Assembly: GCA_963731745.1 (NCBI GenBank)
Contig: CAVSWT010000016.1
Location: 248,001-312,000 of the forward strand
Direction of reading: 5' to 3'
From: CAVSWT01 sp963731745
Lineage (GTDB): Bacteria > Bacteroidota > Ignavibacteria > Ignavibacteriales > Ignavibacteriaceae
Length of the DNA: 64,000 nt
The notes beneath the pieces were generated by a model. The model searched no databases. It was not told the origin of the DNA and worked only from the letters and a program-made list of their open reading frames with translations. This document shows, piece after piece, positions 39,682 to 48,945 of the stretch. Within the stretch, counting starts at the first letter, position 1. Every line of letters begins with the position of its first letter. A program made the position numbers and the translations under genes.

Positions 39682-41187
39682 ATGATATCATTAAAAGAAT
39701 TCGAAGTTTGGTTTATAACCGGAAGTCAGCATCTATACGGTGACGAAATATTAAAGCAAGTTGAAGTACATTCAAAAGAAATTGTCGCAGAATTGGACAG
39801 CTCAACAAAAAATCCCGTTCAAATAAAGTACAAATTTACTGTTACTAATTCCGAAGCGATTTATAATTTATGCCTTGAAGCGAATAATTCTAAAACTTGT
39901 GTAGGTTTAATATTTTGGATGCATACTTTTTCACCCGCCAAAATGTGGATTTCCGGATTAAAAGTTTTAAATAAACCATTTGTTCATCTTCACACTCAAT
40001 TTAATGCCGAGCTTCCATGGGATAAAATTGACATGGATTTCATGAATCTTAATCAATCCGCGCATGGCGATAGAGAATTTGGTTATATCTGTACAAGGAT
40101 GAATAAATCAAGAAAAGTAATTGTTGGCCATTGGAAGGATGAAAAAGTAAATGATAAGCTTGCAATTTGGTCACGTGCAGCTTGTGCAGCTGCTGATTCT
40201 AAAGAAGCGAAGATTGCTCGATTCGGGGATAACATGCGAAACGTGGCGGTAACCGAAGGCGATAAAGTTGAAGCTGAAATTAAATTTGGATACTCTGTAA
40301 ATGGATATGGTGTTGGAGACCTTGTTGCTTACGTTAATAAAGTTTCTGATTCTGAAATAAACAATTTGATTTCGGAATATGAAACTAAATATGACTTTGC
40401 TGATATACTAAAAAAAGGAAAATCAAAACATTCATCTCTAAGAGATGCAGCAAAAATTGAAATTGGAATTAGAGCATTTTTAGAAGAAGGTAACTTTAAA
40501 GGTTTTACAACTACATTTGAAGATCTGCATGGATTAACTCAACTGCCTGGATTATCAGTTCAAAGATTGATGGCTCAAGGTTATGGTTTTGGAGCTGAGG
40601 GTGATTGGAAATCTGCCGCATTGGTTCGCGCAGTCAAAGTAATGTCGGAGGGATTAGAAGGCGGATCATCTTTTATGGAAGACTACACTTATCATCTCAA
40701 TAGTTCTTCGCAAAAAGTTTTAGGCGCACATATGCTGGAGATTTGCGAATCTATTGCCGAATCAAAACCTTACCTTGATATTAAGCCATTATCAATTGGC
40801 GGAAAAGCTGATCCACCAAGATTGATTTTTAATACCAGCGCTGGCCCAGCTGTGAATGCATGCATCGTTGATATGGGGAACAGATTTAGAATGATTCTAA
40901 ATGAAGTAGAAGTTGTTGATCCTGACAACCCGCTTCCAAAATTGCCAGTAGCAAGAGCACTCTGGATTCCACAACCTAATCTTGAAACCGCTGCATCTGC
41001 TTGGATATTAGCAGGCGGTTCACATCATACAGCATTCAGCAAAGCAATTACAAAAGAATACTTAGAAGATTTTTGTGAGATGATTGGAATTGAATTCTTA
41101 TTAATAGATGAGTCCACTAATTTATTTGAATTCAAAAAAGAATTAAAATGGAACGATGCATATTATTCCTTAAATAAGAATTTATAA
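39682..41187 (+). CDS. araA: L-arabinose isomerase
   Basis: Isomerises L-arabinose to L-ribulose. The 501-residue length and blocks fit AraA: VWFITGSQHLYGDE, WMHTFSPAKMWISGL, LHTQFNAELPWD, DMDFMNLNQSAHGDREFG, the metal Glu in GYGFGAEGDWK and SFMEDYTYHL, GAHMLEICESIA, and a C-terminal His in GGSHHTAFS. It lies 4 bases before the HAD phosphatase start, implying coupled translation. Confidence 0.98.
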   Translation: MISLKEFEVWFITGSQHLYGDEILKQVEVHSKEIVAELDSSTKNPVQIKYKFTVTNSEAIYNLCLEANNSKTCVGLIFWMHTFSPAKMWISGLKVLNKPFVHLHTQFNAELPWDKIDMDFMNLNQSAHGDREFGYICTRMNKSRKVIVGHWKDEKVNDKLAIWSRAACAAADSKEAKIARFGDNMRNVAVTEGDKVEAEIKFGYSVNGYGVGDLVAYVNKVSDSEINNLISEYETKYDFADILKKGKSKHSSLRDAAKIEIGIRAFLEEGNFKGFTTTFEDLHGLTQLPGLSVQRLMAQGYGFGAEGDWKSAALVRAVKVMSEGLEGGSSFMEDYTYHLNSSSQKVLGAHMLEICESIAESKPYLDIKPLSIGGKADPPRLIFNTSAGPAVNACIVDMGNRFRMILNEVEVVDPDNPLPKLPVARALWIPQPNLETAASAWILAGGSHHTAFSKAITKEYLEDFCEMIGIEFLLIDESTNLFEFKKELKWNDAYYSLNKNL

Positions 41188-41191
41188 ATTC

Positions 41192-41788
41192 ATGAGTAAT
41201 TTGTTCCCGATCGATCCCGATGTAAAAGCTATTATATTTGACTGCGATGGAACTCTTGTTGACTCAATGCCCCTGCACATGAAAGCATGGGAAGAAGCAT
41301 TCAAGACTAAAAATGAAAAATTTGATTATGATTTTCTTTTTGCTTCTAAGGGTATGAAGGAAACTGAAATAATTGAGAATTACAATAAAAATTTTAACAC
41401 AAAAATAAATCCGTCTGAAATTGTAAAAATTAAACATCAATATTTCAAAAACCATATTGAAATTGTAAAACCAATAGCGCCCGTTGTTGATGTTGCAAAA
41501 AAATATTTTAAAAAATTACCACTTGCTGTTGTTTCAGGAAGCATACAAGAAATTGTTCATAAAGAGTTAGAAGTGGTTGGAATTCTTCATTTGTTTAATA
41601 ATATTTTAACCAGCGATGACCCATTTAAACCGAAACCTTCCCCAGATATATTTTATGCCTCAGCAGAAAATCTAAATGTTAATCCTAAAAATTGTTTAGT
41701 TTTTGAAGATGGCGATGCAGGATTAGATGGCGCAGTGAAAGCAGGCATGAAAACCATTGATATTAGAAAATATTTAGATAATCATTGA
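41192..41788 (+). CDS. HAD-superfamily phosphatase (beta-phosphoglucomutase-like subfamily)
   Basis: A 198-residue HAD hydrolase: motif I FDCDGTLVDS with nucleophile Asp, cap helix WEEAFKTKN, motif II VVSGS, motif III Lys in DPFKPKPSPDIF and motif IV FEDGDAGLDGA. It resembles small sugar-phosphatases of the YqaB/GPP group. The gene follows araA by 4 bases and may clear stray sugar phosphates (ribulose- or xylulose-phosphate) during pentose growth; this role is inferred. A mutase role is possible but less likely. Confidence 0.88.
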   Translation: MSNLFPIDPDVKAIIFDCDGTLVDSMPLHMKAWEEAFKTKNEKFDYDFLFASKGMKETEIIENYNKNFNTKINPSEIVKIKHQYFKNHIEIVKPIAPVVDVAKKYFKKLPLAVVSGSIQEIVHKELEVVGILHLFNNILTSDDPFKPKPSPDIFYASAENLNVNPKNCLVFEDGDAGLDGAVKAGMKTIDIRKYLDNH

Positions 41789-41798
41789 AAGTAGTAAA

Positions 41799-42839
41799 TT
41801 GAAAAAAGCTTCCTTTACAGGTATCGGTAAAATTGAAATTGTAGAAGGCGATAAACCTAAATTACAAAATGAGCATGATGTACTTCTAAAAATTCATACT
41901 GTTGGAATATGCGGTTCCGACATGCATTATTATAAAGAAGGAAAAATCGGTGAACAAATAATAAAATTTCCATTCACTGCCGGACATGAATGTTCAGCTA
42001 CTGTTGAGGAAGTCGGCGAAAAAGTTACGCATGTTAAAAAAGGTGATTTAGTTGCAGTTGAACCGAACGTTGCATGTCACCATTGTGAACAGTGTGAACG
42101 CGATAGAGAAAACACCTGTCTGAACCAAAAATTTTTAGGCGCACCTGGCCAACTTGACGGCGGCTTAGCGGAATATATTGTAATGCCCGAATCAAATTGT
42201 TTCACAGTTCCAAATAATTTTACGGGAGAAATGGCTGCTCTAATTGAACCTTTATCCATTGGATATTACTCAGCCACATTTGTAAAAAAAATAGAACATG
42301 TAGATTCAATTGCAATTCTAGGTGTTGGGCCGATTGGGCTAACCGTACTTCATGCTTTAAAAGCTATGGGGTATAAAAATTTTTATGTTACTGACAAATT
42401 GGACTATAGATTAATAGCCGCTAATGCTGCCGGTGCAGACATCGTCGGCAATCCTGATAAAGAAGACGTTGTCTCATTATTCCAAGTACAAAATCCTCAA
42501 CTTTTTGATGTAGTTGTTGAGTGCTGCGGCAAGCAGGAAGCTATTGATCAAGCTGTTGAACTTTTAAAACCGGGCGGACTTCTTTTAATTGTAGGTATCC
42601 CCGAAGTTGATAGAATTTCATTTGACATCAGCAAAGCACGGCGAAAGGAGATAACAATTCAGAATGTGAGACGGCAAAATAATGCTGTTCAGCCATCCAT
42701 AGATTTTACGGCTGAAGGCAATTGGGCACCTGACTCCATGATAACACATCGATTTCCAGTTGAGAGAGCGGATGAAGCATTTCAGATTGTAAATGATTAT
42801 AAAGATGGCGTAATAAAAGCCATGATTAATTTTCAATAA
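41799..42839 (+). CDS. Zinc-dependent polyol/sugar dehydrogenase (sorbitol dehydrogenase-like MDR)
   Basis: A 346-residue medium-chain dehydrogenase. The catalytic-zinc Cys is in GICGSDMHYYKEGKIGE, the His-Glu in TAGHECSATVEEVG, structural-zinc cysteines in CHHCEQCERDRENTC, and the Rossmann motif in ILGVGPIGL. This layout is typical of sorbitol/xylitol dehydrogenases. The start is a TTG at 41799. In a fucose locus it could oxidise fucose or a related polyol/aldose, but the SDR at 46751 is the better fucose dehydrogenase candidate, so its precise job is unclear. Confidence 0.88.
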   Translation: MKKASFTGIGKIEIVEGDKPKLQNEHDVLLKIHTVGICGSDMHYYKEGKIGEQIIKFPFTAGHECSATVEEVGEKVTHVKKGDLVAVEPNVACHHCEQCERDRENTCLNQKFLGAPGQLDGGLAEYIVMPESNCFTVPNNFTGEMAALIEPLSIGYYSATFVKKIEHVDSIAILGVGPIGLTVLHALKAMGYKNFYVTDKLDYRLIAANAAGADIVGNPDKEDVVSLFQVQNPQLFDVVVECCGKQEAIDQAVELLKPGGLLLIVGIPEVDRISFDISKARRKEITIQNVRRQNNAVQPSIDFTAEGNWAPDSMITHRFPVERADEAFQIVNDYKDGVIKAMINFQ

Positions 42840-42883
42840 ATCAGCAATATAAATTTTTAAAATAATTTTATTTAACTTACCAT

Positions 42884-44188
42884 ATGCCAATTAAAATTAC
42901 CGAAGCAATAGCAAAAGATATCAGGTTCCCTACCAGTCGGTTTTTAGATGGATCCGATGCGATGAACCCTGATCCAGATTATTCAGCCGCTTATCTAATT
43001 CTTAAAACTGATTCCGCGGATGGTGTTGAAGGTCATGGTTTAACTTTCACAATTGGAAGAGGAAATGAAATTTGCGTACAAGCCATAAAGTCAATGTCAT
43101 ATTTGGTAGTTGGTAAAACTCTGGAATCATTTACTAAAGACATGGGAAAATTTTGGAAGATGATGATGAGCGATAGTCAGCTTAGATGGCTTGGCCCGGA
43201 AAAAGGCGTCATTCATCTTGCAGCAGGAGCAATCATAAATGCAGTTTGGGATTTATATGCCAAAGTTGAAAAAAAACCTTTATGGAAATTGCTCATTGAT
43301 ATGACGCCTGAAGAATTTATTTCATGTCTGGATTTCACTTACATTACTGACGCAATTACGAAAGCAGAAGCATTAGAAATTTTAAAAAAGAATGAAGCCA
43401 CTAAACAAGAACGAATTAATTATTTAATTAATAACGGTTATCCGGCTTATACTACATCAGCCGGCTGGCTTGGCTACAGTGATGAAAAAATAAAAAGACT
43501 TTGCCGTGAAGCTAAAAGCGATGGATGGAAATACTTAAAAATGAAAGTCGGCTCGAACCTTGCGGATGATAAAAGAAGAGCGGCAATAATCAAAAAAGAA
43601 ATTGGCTCTGAGATGAAGCTTATGATGGACGCAAATCAAAAATGGGATGTTGACGAAGCTATAGAATATGTAAAAGAGCTGGCTGAATTTAATCCATGGT
43701 GGATTGAAGAACCGACAAGCCCTGATGATATTCTGGGACATAAAAAAATAGCGGATGCAGTTCATCCAATAAAAGTTGCGACTGGCGAACATTGTCAAAA
43801 TAGAGTTATATTCAAACAGTTGATTACTTCAGGAGCGATTGATATTTGCCAAATTGATAGCTGCCGTTTGGGCGGAGTGAATGAAGTTTTAGCTGTAATG
43901 CTGATGGCAAAAAAATATAACGTACCCGTTTGTCCGCATGCCGGCGGAGTTGGGCTTTGTGAATACGTTCAGCATCTTTCCATAATCGATTTTATTTATA
44001 TCTCTGCTTCAACAGAGGGTAGAGTTATAGAGTTTGTTGATCATCTTCATGAACATTTTTTAGATCCGGTTGTAATAAAAAATAGTGCATACATGCCGCC
44101 TACAAAACCAGGATACAGCATTGAGATGAAAACTGAAAGTTTAATTGAATACTCTTTTCCGGACGGTAAAATTTGGCAGACAAAATAA
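42884..44188 (+). CDS. fucD: L-fuconate dehydratase (enolase superfamily)
   Basis: Dehydrates L-fuconate to 2-keto-3-deoxy-L-fuconate. The 434 residues resemble my memory of Xanthomonas FucD along their length: RFPTSRFLDGSDAMNPDPDY, LTFTIGRGNE, LRWLGPEKGVIHLA, the catalytic KMKVG lysine pair, metal ligands in MMDANQKWD, IEEPTSPDD and ATGEHCQN, and the base His in CPHAGGVGLCEYVQH. Neighbours encode every other step of the pathway, so the fuconate assignment is favoured over other acid sugars such as L-galactonate. Confidence 0.95.
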   Translation: MPIKITEAIAKDIRFPTSRFLDGSDAMNPDPDYSAAYLILKTDSADGVEGHGLTFTIGRGNEICVQAIKSMSYLVVGKTLESFTKDMGKFWKMMMSDSQLRWLGPEKGVIHLAAGAIINAVWDLYAKVEKKPLWKLLIDMTPEEFISCLDFTYITDAITKAEALEILKKNEATKQERINYLINNGYPAYTTSAGWLGYSDEKIKRLCREAKSDGWKYLKMKVGSNLADDKRRAAIIKKEIGSEMKLMMDANQKWDVDEAIEYVKELAEFNPWWIEEPTSPDDILGHKKIADAVHPIKVATGEHCQNRVIFKQLITSGAIDICQIDSCRLGGVNEVLAVMLMAKKYNVPVCPHAGGVGLCEYVQHLSIIDFIYISASTEGRVIEFVDHLHEHFLDPVVIKNSAYMPPTKPGYSIEMKTESLIEYSFPDGKIWQTK

Positions 44189-44224
44189 TTTTTTAAATTT
44201 TAAAAAGAAGATATAAATAATAAC

Positions 44225-45004
44225 ATGGAATCATTTTCATTAAAAAATAAAACAGCAATCATAACCGGCGGAGGCAGCGGAATAGGTGAAGCTATTTCTC
44301 AAAAATTTGCTGCCAGCGGTGCCTCAGTCCATATTTTGGATTTCAATAAACAGAATGGCGAGTCTGTAGCAAATAAAATAACGACTCAAAACCATTCTGC
44401 TGAATTTCATTTCTGTGATGTTTCTAATCAAAAAGAAGTCGTTGAAATCATTAATGAAATTGAATCAAAATCCGCTATCAACATATTAGTTAATAATGCC
44501 GGAGTTGCACATGTCGGTAATCTTGAAAAAACTTCTGAGGCCGACATTGACAGACTTTATCAGATAAACATTAAAGGTGTTTATAATTGTCTTTTTGCCG
44601 TTATTCCATTCATGAAACAACGAAGAACAGGATGTATTTTAAATATGGCTTCCATTGCCGCCGTGTTAGGAATTTCAGATAGGTTTGCATATTCAATGAC
44701 GAAGGGTGCTGTACTATCTATGACATATTCTATAGCCAAAGATTATATTAATTATGGAATTCGCTGCAATTCAATTTCTCCTGCAAGAATTCATACTCCC
44801 TTTGTTGATGGGTTTATTTCTAAAAATTATCCTGGCAAAGAGCAAGAGATGTTTGACAATTTATCGAAAACCCAACCGATAGGCAGAATGGGTAAACCTG
44901 AAGAAGTTGCCGATCTTGCGTTATATCTGTGTTCAGATAAATCCGGATTTATTACTGGAACAAACTTCCCCATCGATGGCGGTTTTATTAAATTAAATTC
45001 TTAA
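44225..45004 (+). CDS. SDR dehydrogenase, probable 2-keto-3-deoxy-L-fuconate dehydrogenase
   Basis: A 259-residue classical short-chain dehydrogenase with TGGGSGIGEA cofactor loop, LVNNAGVAHVG, catalytic Ser-Tyr-Lys in MASIAAVLG and AYSMTKGA, and C-terminal ITGTNFPIDGG. In the non-phosphorylative fucose route an SDR oxidises 2-keto-3-deoxy-L-fuconate to the 2,4-diketo acid. This one lies between the dehydratase (fucD) and the FAH-family hydrolase, the steps before and after. Role assigned from order; the second SDR (46751) is given the first step. Confidence 0.85.
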   Translation: MESFSLKNKTAIITGGGSGIGEAISQKFAASGASVHILDFNKQNGESVANKITTQNHSAEFHFCDVSNQKEVVEIINEIESKSAINILVNNAGVAHVGNLEKTSEADIDRLYQINIKGVYNCLFAVIPFMKQRRTGCILNMASIAAVLGISDRFAYSMTKGAVLSMTYSIAKDYINYGIRCNSISPARIHTPFVDGFISKNYPGKEQEMFDNLSKTQPIGRMGKPEEVADLALYLCSDKSGFITGTNFPIDGGFIKLNS

Positions 45005-45013
45005 AGGAGAAAA

Positions 45014-45883
45014 ATGAAATTAATTCGATTTGGAGAAAATGGAAAAGAAAAACCCGGTTTGATTTTATCGGATGGTTCTAGAAGAGATGTGAGTGAATAT
45101 GTAAATGATTATGATGAGTCTTTTTTTGAAAATGAAGGAATTGAAAAACTTCAAAAAATTGTGAATGAAAAAGGTACTAACCTTCCAAAAATAAGTGATG
45201 AAATTAGACTCGGGCCTCCAATATTTAAACCTTCTAAAATAATTTGTGTAGGATTAAATTATGCAAGTCATGCAAAAGAAAGCGGCATGTCAGTTCCAGC
45301 CGAACCGGTTTTATTCTTTAAAGCACCGTCTGCTGTTACCGGTCCTAATGATAATATTATAATTCCGAAGAATAGTAAAAAAACTGATTGGGAAGTTGAA
45401 CTTGCAATTGTTATTGGAAAAAGAGGAACGTACGTTGACGAATCAAATGCACTTGATTATGTAGCCGGTTATATGTTACATAATGATGTGAGTGAAAGAG
45501 AATTTCAACTGGAAAGAAGCGGACAATGGGTTAAAGGGAAAAGTGCCGATACATTCGCGCCCATCGGGCCGTTCATTGCAACAAAAGAAGAAATAAAAGA
45601 TGCAGGTAAGTTAGATCTGTGGCTAAAATTAAATGGCAAAATGATGCAGTCATCCAATACTTCAGACTTAGTTTTTAATGTTGTGCAGCTTGTAAGCTAC
45701 ATAAGTCAATTTATGACTTTAGTCGGCGGTGATATAATTTCAACCGGAACTCCTTTTGGCGTTGGCTTGGGATTAAAACCGCAAAGCTATTTAAAACATG
45801 GCGACGTTATTGAGTTAGGAGTTGAAGGTTTAGGTTCAGCAAAGCAAAATGTAAAATCATGGGAGAGTGCATATAAAAGTTAA
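45014..45883 (+). CDS. FAH-family hydrolase, probable 2,4-diketo-3-deoxy-L-fuconate hydrolase
   Basis: A 289-residue fumarylacetoacetase-fold hydrolase that, in the fucose pathway, cleaves the diketo acid into pyruvate and L-lactate. Family blocks: ICVGLNYASHAKESG, PVLFFKAPSAVTGPN, the metal Glu pair in DWEVELAIVIGK, AGYMLHNDVSEREFQ, WVKGKSADTFAPIGPFI, and GDIISTGTPFGVGLG. A strong AAAGGAG site precedes the ATG. Placement directly after the SDR and before the lactonase supports the assignment. Confidence 0.9.
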   Translation: MKLIRFGENGKEKPGLILSDGSRRDVSEYVNDYDESFFENEGIEKLQKIVNEKGTNLPKISDEIRLGPPIFKPSKIICVGLNYASHAKESGMSVPAEPVLFFKAPSAVTGPNDNIIIPKNSKKTDWEVELAIVIGKRGTYVDESNALDYVAGYMLHNDVSEREFQLERSGQWVKGKSADTFAPIGPFIATKEEIKDAGKLDLWLKLNGKMMQSSNTSDLVFNVVQLVSYISQFMTLVGGDIISTGTPFGVGLGLKPQSYLKHGDVIELGVEGLGSAKQNVKSWESAYKS

Positions 45884-45889
45884 TTTTAA

Positions 45890-46726
45890 ATGATAATAGA
45901 CTCACATCAGCATTTTTGGATTTACAATCCCGTAAGAGATGCGTGGATTGATGACACTATGAAAATTCTCCAAAGAGATTTTTTGCCTGAACACCTCTCC
46001 CCTATTTTAAATGAATTATCAATTAACGGTACTATTTCAGTTCAAGCAGATCAATCGGAAGACGAAACAGAATTTCTGCTAGACCTTGCTCAAAAAAATA
46101 AATTCATTCTAGGTGTTGTCGGCTGGATAGATCTTAAAGCAAAAAATGTTGAAGAAAGATTGGAATATTTTTCTTCTTATAAAAAATTAAAAGGATTCAG
46201 GCATATTGTTCAGGCAGAACCGGATGCTAATTTTTTGTTTGATGAAAAATTCCAGAATGGAATTAGTTTATTAAACAAATATAATTTCACTTACGATATT
46301 TTAATTTTTCCTCATCAGCTGCCATCCGCAATCAAGTTCGTCAAAAATAATTCTGATCAAAAATTTATTTTAGATCATATTGCCAAACCTTATATTAGAA
46401 GAAATGAAATTAAACCGTGGGCAAGAGATATTATAGAACTTGCTAAAAGTCCAAATATATTTTGTAAACTTTCAGGTATTATAACCGAAGCTGATCACAA
46501 AAATTGGAAAGCAGAAGATATTTTCCCATACCTCGATATAATTACTGAAGCATTTGGAATTGATAGATTATTGTTTGGATCTGATTGGCCTGTCTGCTTA
46601 TTAGGCGGGTCTTATAAACACACACTGGATTTAATTAAAGAATATTTTAAAAATGAATCAGAAGAAACTAGAGAAAAGATTTTCAGTAAGAATGCCATAT
46701 CATTTTATGGAATTGAAGTTAATTAG
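45890..46726 (+). CDS. Amidohydrolase-family L-fuconolactonase-like protein
   Basis: A 278-residue TIM-barrel lactonase of the amidohydrolase_2 (COG3618) group: metal motif IDSHQHFW at the start, GVVGWIDL, LKGFRHIVQ, FILDHIAKPYI, and a C-terminal LFGSDWPVCLLGG. COG3618 enzymes hydrolyse L-fucono-1,5-lactone or L-rhamnono-lactone. It starts 6 bases past the FAH gene and continues the operon, so L-fuconate formation is the natural role. Confidence 0.9.
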   Translation: MIIDSHQHFWIYNPVRDAWIDDTMKILQRDFLPEHLSPILNELSINGTISVQADQSEDETEFLLDLAQKNKFILGVVGWIDLKAKNVEERLEYFSSYKKLKGFRHIVQAEPDANFLFDEKFQNGISLLNKYNFTYDILIFPHQLPSAIKFVKNNSDQKFILDHIAKPYIRRNEIKPWARDIIELAKSPNIFCKLSGIITEADHKNWKAEDIFPYLDIITEAFGIDRLLFGSDWPVCLLGGSYKHTLDLIKEYFKNESEETREKIFSKNAISFYGIEVN

Positions 46727-46750
46727 TTAAAAGAAATAAAGGTCAATTAA

Positions 46751-47542
46751 ATGGATTTAGGAATTAAAAATAAAGTAATGATCGTAACCGGGGGCTCAAA
46801 AGGAATTGGCGAAGGAATTACAAGGCTTATTGCGGACGAAGGAGCCATACCCATCATTGCCAGCCGGGATACAAAAAGCGGGAAAGAATTAGAACAAGAA
46901 TTAAAAAATTCTTCTAAGGAAGCTCATTTCATTGATGTTGAATTATCATCAAAAGAAAACTGCAAGTTGGTAATTGATGAAACATTAAAAAAGTACGGGA
47001 AGATTGACGCTTTAATAAATAACGCTGGAATGAATGATGGAGTCGGGTTGGAAAATGGAAGCCCTGAAAAATTTATTGATTCATTTCATAAAAATTTATT
47101 TCATAATTATTATCTTGCTCATTACGCTATAGATGCATTGAAAAAAACCAAAGGATCAATATTAAATATCAGTTCTAAAACAGCGGTTACCGGACAAGGT
47201 AACACATCGGGCTATGCGGCTTCAAAAGGCGCACAGCTCGCATTAACACGTGAGTGGGCGGTTGAACTTTTACCATATAATATCCGTGTCAACGCAGTAA
47301 TACCGGCTGAAGTGATGACGCCGTTGTATGAAAAATGGCTTAACAGGTTTGATAATCCGGATCAAAAGTTAAAAGATATTAAAAGCAATATTCCTTTGGG
47401 CAATAGAATGACAACCACAAAAGAAATTGCTTCAATGGTTGTTTATTTAGTTTCAGAACAAGCTTCGCATATTACCGGACAAATAATTTATGTTGATGGA
47501 GGTTATGTTCATCTTGATCGATCTTTAGCAGGGCTAAAATAA
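46751..47542 (+). CDS. SDR dehydrogenase, probable L-fucose dehydrogenase
   Basis: A 263-residue short-chain dehydrogenase: TGGSKGIGEG cofactor loop, ALINNAGMNDG, catalytic Ser in ISSKTAVTG with Tyr-Lys in GYAASKGAQLAL, NIRVNAVIPAEVMTP and GQIIYVDGGYVHLDRS at the C-terminus. It lies between the lactonase and the fucose permease, so I assign it oxidation of L-fucose to the lactone. The two SDR roles could be swapped. Confidence 0.83.
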   Translation: MDLGIKNKVMIVTGGSKGIGEGITRLIADEGAIPIIASRDTKSGKELEQELKNSSKEAHFIDVELSSKENCKLVIDETLKKYGKIDALINNAGMNDGVGLENGSPEKFIDSFHKNLFHNYYLAHYAIDALKKTKGSILNISSKTAVTGQGNTSGYAASKGAQLALTREWAVELLPYNIRVNAVIPAEVMTPLYEKWLNRFDNPDQKLKDIKSNIPLGNRMTTTKEIASMVVYLVSEQASHITGQIIYVDGGYVHLDRSLAGLK

Positions 47543-47568
47543 ATTTAAATTAATCTTTAAGAGAAATT

Positions 47569-48849
47569 ATGGAAAATAATGCAGCGGGTACAAAAGCACG
47601 TTCACTAAAAATTACCCTTCCATTAATTTTGGTGACTACTCTTTTTTTCATGTGGGGATTAGCCAATAATATGACCGATACATTATTGGCAGCTTTCAAA
47701 AAAATAATGAGTATGTCCGACTTCCAGACTTCATGGATTCAAGTTGCATTCTATGGCTCTTATTTTGTGCTTGCTTTGCCTGCCGCAATATTTATAAAAA
47801 AATATACTTATAAATCCGGTATTTTATTGGGACTCGGATTATTTATTACGGGATCGCTTTTATTTTATCCTGCAAGCACTGAAATGCTTTACTCTTATTT
47901 TTTAATTGCATTATTCATTTTAGCAGGCGGCTTATCAATTCTTGAAACATCATCCAATCCCTACATAGTAGCGATGGGCCCCGAAGAAACTGGAGTTAGA
48001 AGATTAAATTTTGCCCAATCATTTAATCCTATTGGTTCAATAACAGGAGTGCTGCTCAGTAAGTTATTTATACTTTCACATTTAAACTCTGCGAATGCGG
48101 TACAAAGAGCAGAAATGTCGGCGGAACAATTGAAGTCAATGCAGCATCAAGAATTATTTGCTGTAATGGGACCTTATGTAGGAGTAGCATTTTTATTAGT
48201 CATCATATGGATTGCTATTGCAACAGTTAAAATGCCTAAAGCTTCTGATGCAGGGCCGGAAATTAATTTAATTGCAACTGCAAAAAGATTAATCAAAAAT
48301 AAAAATTATGTATGGGCTGTCGTTGCTCAGTTCTTTTATGTAGGTGCACAGATTGGTGTTTGGTCTTTCACCATTCGTTATGTAATGCAGGAATTAAATT
48401 TAAATGAAGATCAAGCTTCATCATATTATCTTGCTTCGCTAGCTTTATTTATGGCTTCGCGATTTATTTGTACTGCTTTGATGAAATATATTTCTCCCAA
48501 AAATCTTCTGAGCATACTTTCGGTCTTAGGGTTTATACTTACACTTTTAGTGATTACTACCGGCGGCTATGTTGGAGTAATTTCTTTAGTAGGAATTTCA
48601 GGATGTATGTCTTTAATGTTTCCAACAATTTATGGAATGGGAATTAGAGGTTTAGGCAATGATACTAAAATAGGCGGCTCCGGATTAATTATGGCTATTT
48701 TAGGAGGTGCAGTTTTAACCGCTGTTCAAGGGCAAGTTTCAGATGCTACTGGAAGTATTAATTACGCTTACTTAGTTCCATTAATATGTTTTGTGGTAAT
48801 AGGCTTTTACTCAGCTTTAGTCCCTCATAAAGCGTTTGCTGCAAATTGA
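47569..48849 (+). CDS. fucP: L-fucose:H+ symporter
   Basis: A 426-residue MFS transporter with about 12 helices. Family features are FFMWGLANNMTDTLLAAFKK near the N-terminus, QVAFYGSYFVLALPAAIF, GLSILETSSNPYIVAMG, RLNFAQSFNPIGSITG, and a C-terminal FPTIYGMGIRGLG. FucP imports L-fucose with a proton. It directly follows the fucose catabolic enzymes and precedes lutA, supporting the pathway. Other sugars such as L-galactose are possible for this subfamily. Confidence 0.93.
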   Translation: MENNAAGTKARSLKITLPLILVTTLFFMWGLANNMTDTLLAAFKKIMSMSDFQTSWIQVAFYGSYFVLALPAAIFIKKYTYKSGILLGLGLFITGSLLFYPASTEMLYSYFLIALFILAGGLSILETSSNPYIVAMGPEETGVRRLNFAQSFNPIGSITGVLLSKLFILSHLNSANAVQRAEMSAEQLKSMQHQELFAVMGPYVGVAFLLVIIWIAIATVKMPKASDAGPEINLIATAKRLIKNKNYVWAVVAQFFYVGAQIGVWSFTIRYVMQELNLNEDQASSYYLASLALFMASRFICTALMKYISPKNLLSILSVLGFILTLLVITTGGYVGVISLVGISGCMSLMFPTIYGMGIRGLGNDTKIGGSGLIMAILGGAVLTAVQGQVSDATGSINYAYLVPLICFVVIGFYSALVPHKAFAAN

Positions 48850-48945
48850 GATTTAATAAAATTGATAAACTGTATCTGATCTCAAAATAATTTAGGATAA
48901 TGATTTAAAGATGTTTTATTCTATCGTATTAAAAAATTTAATTGC

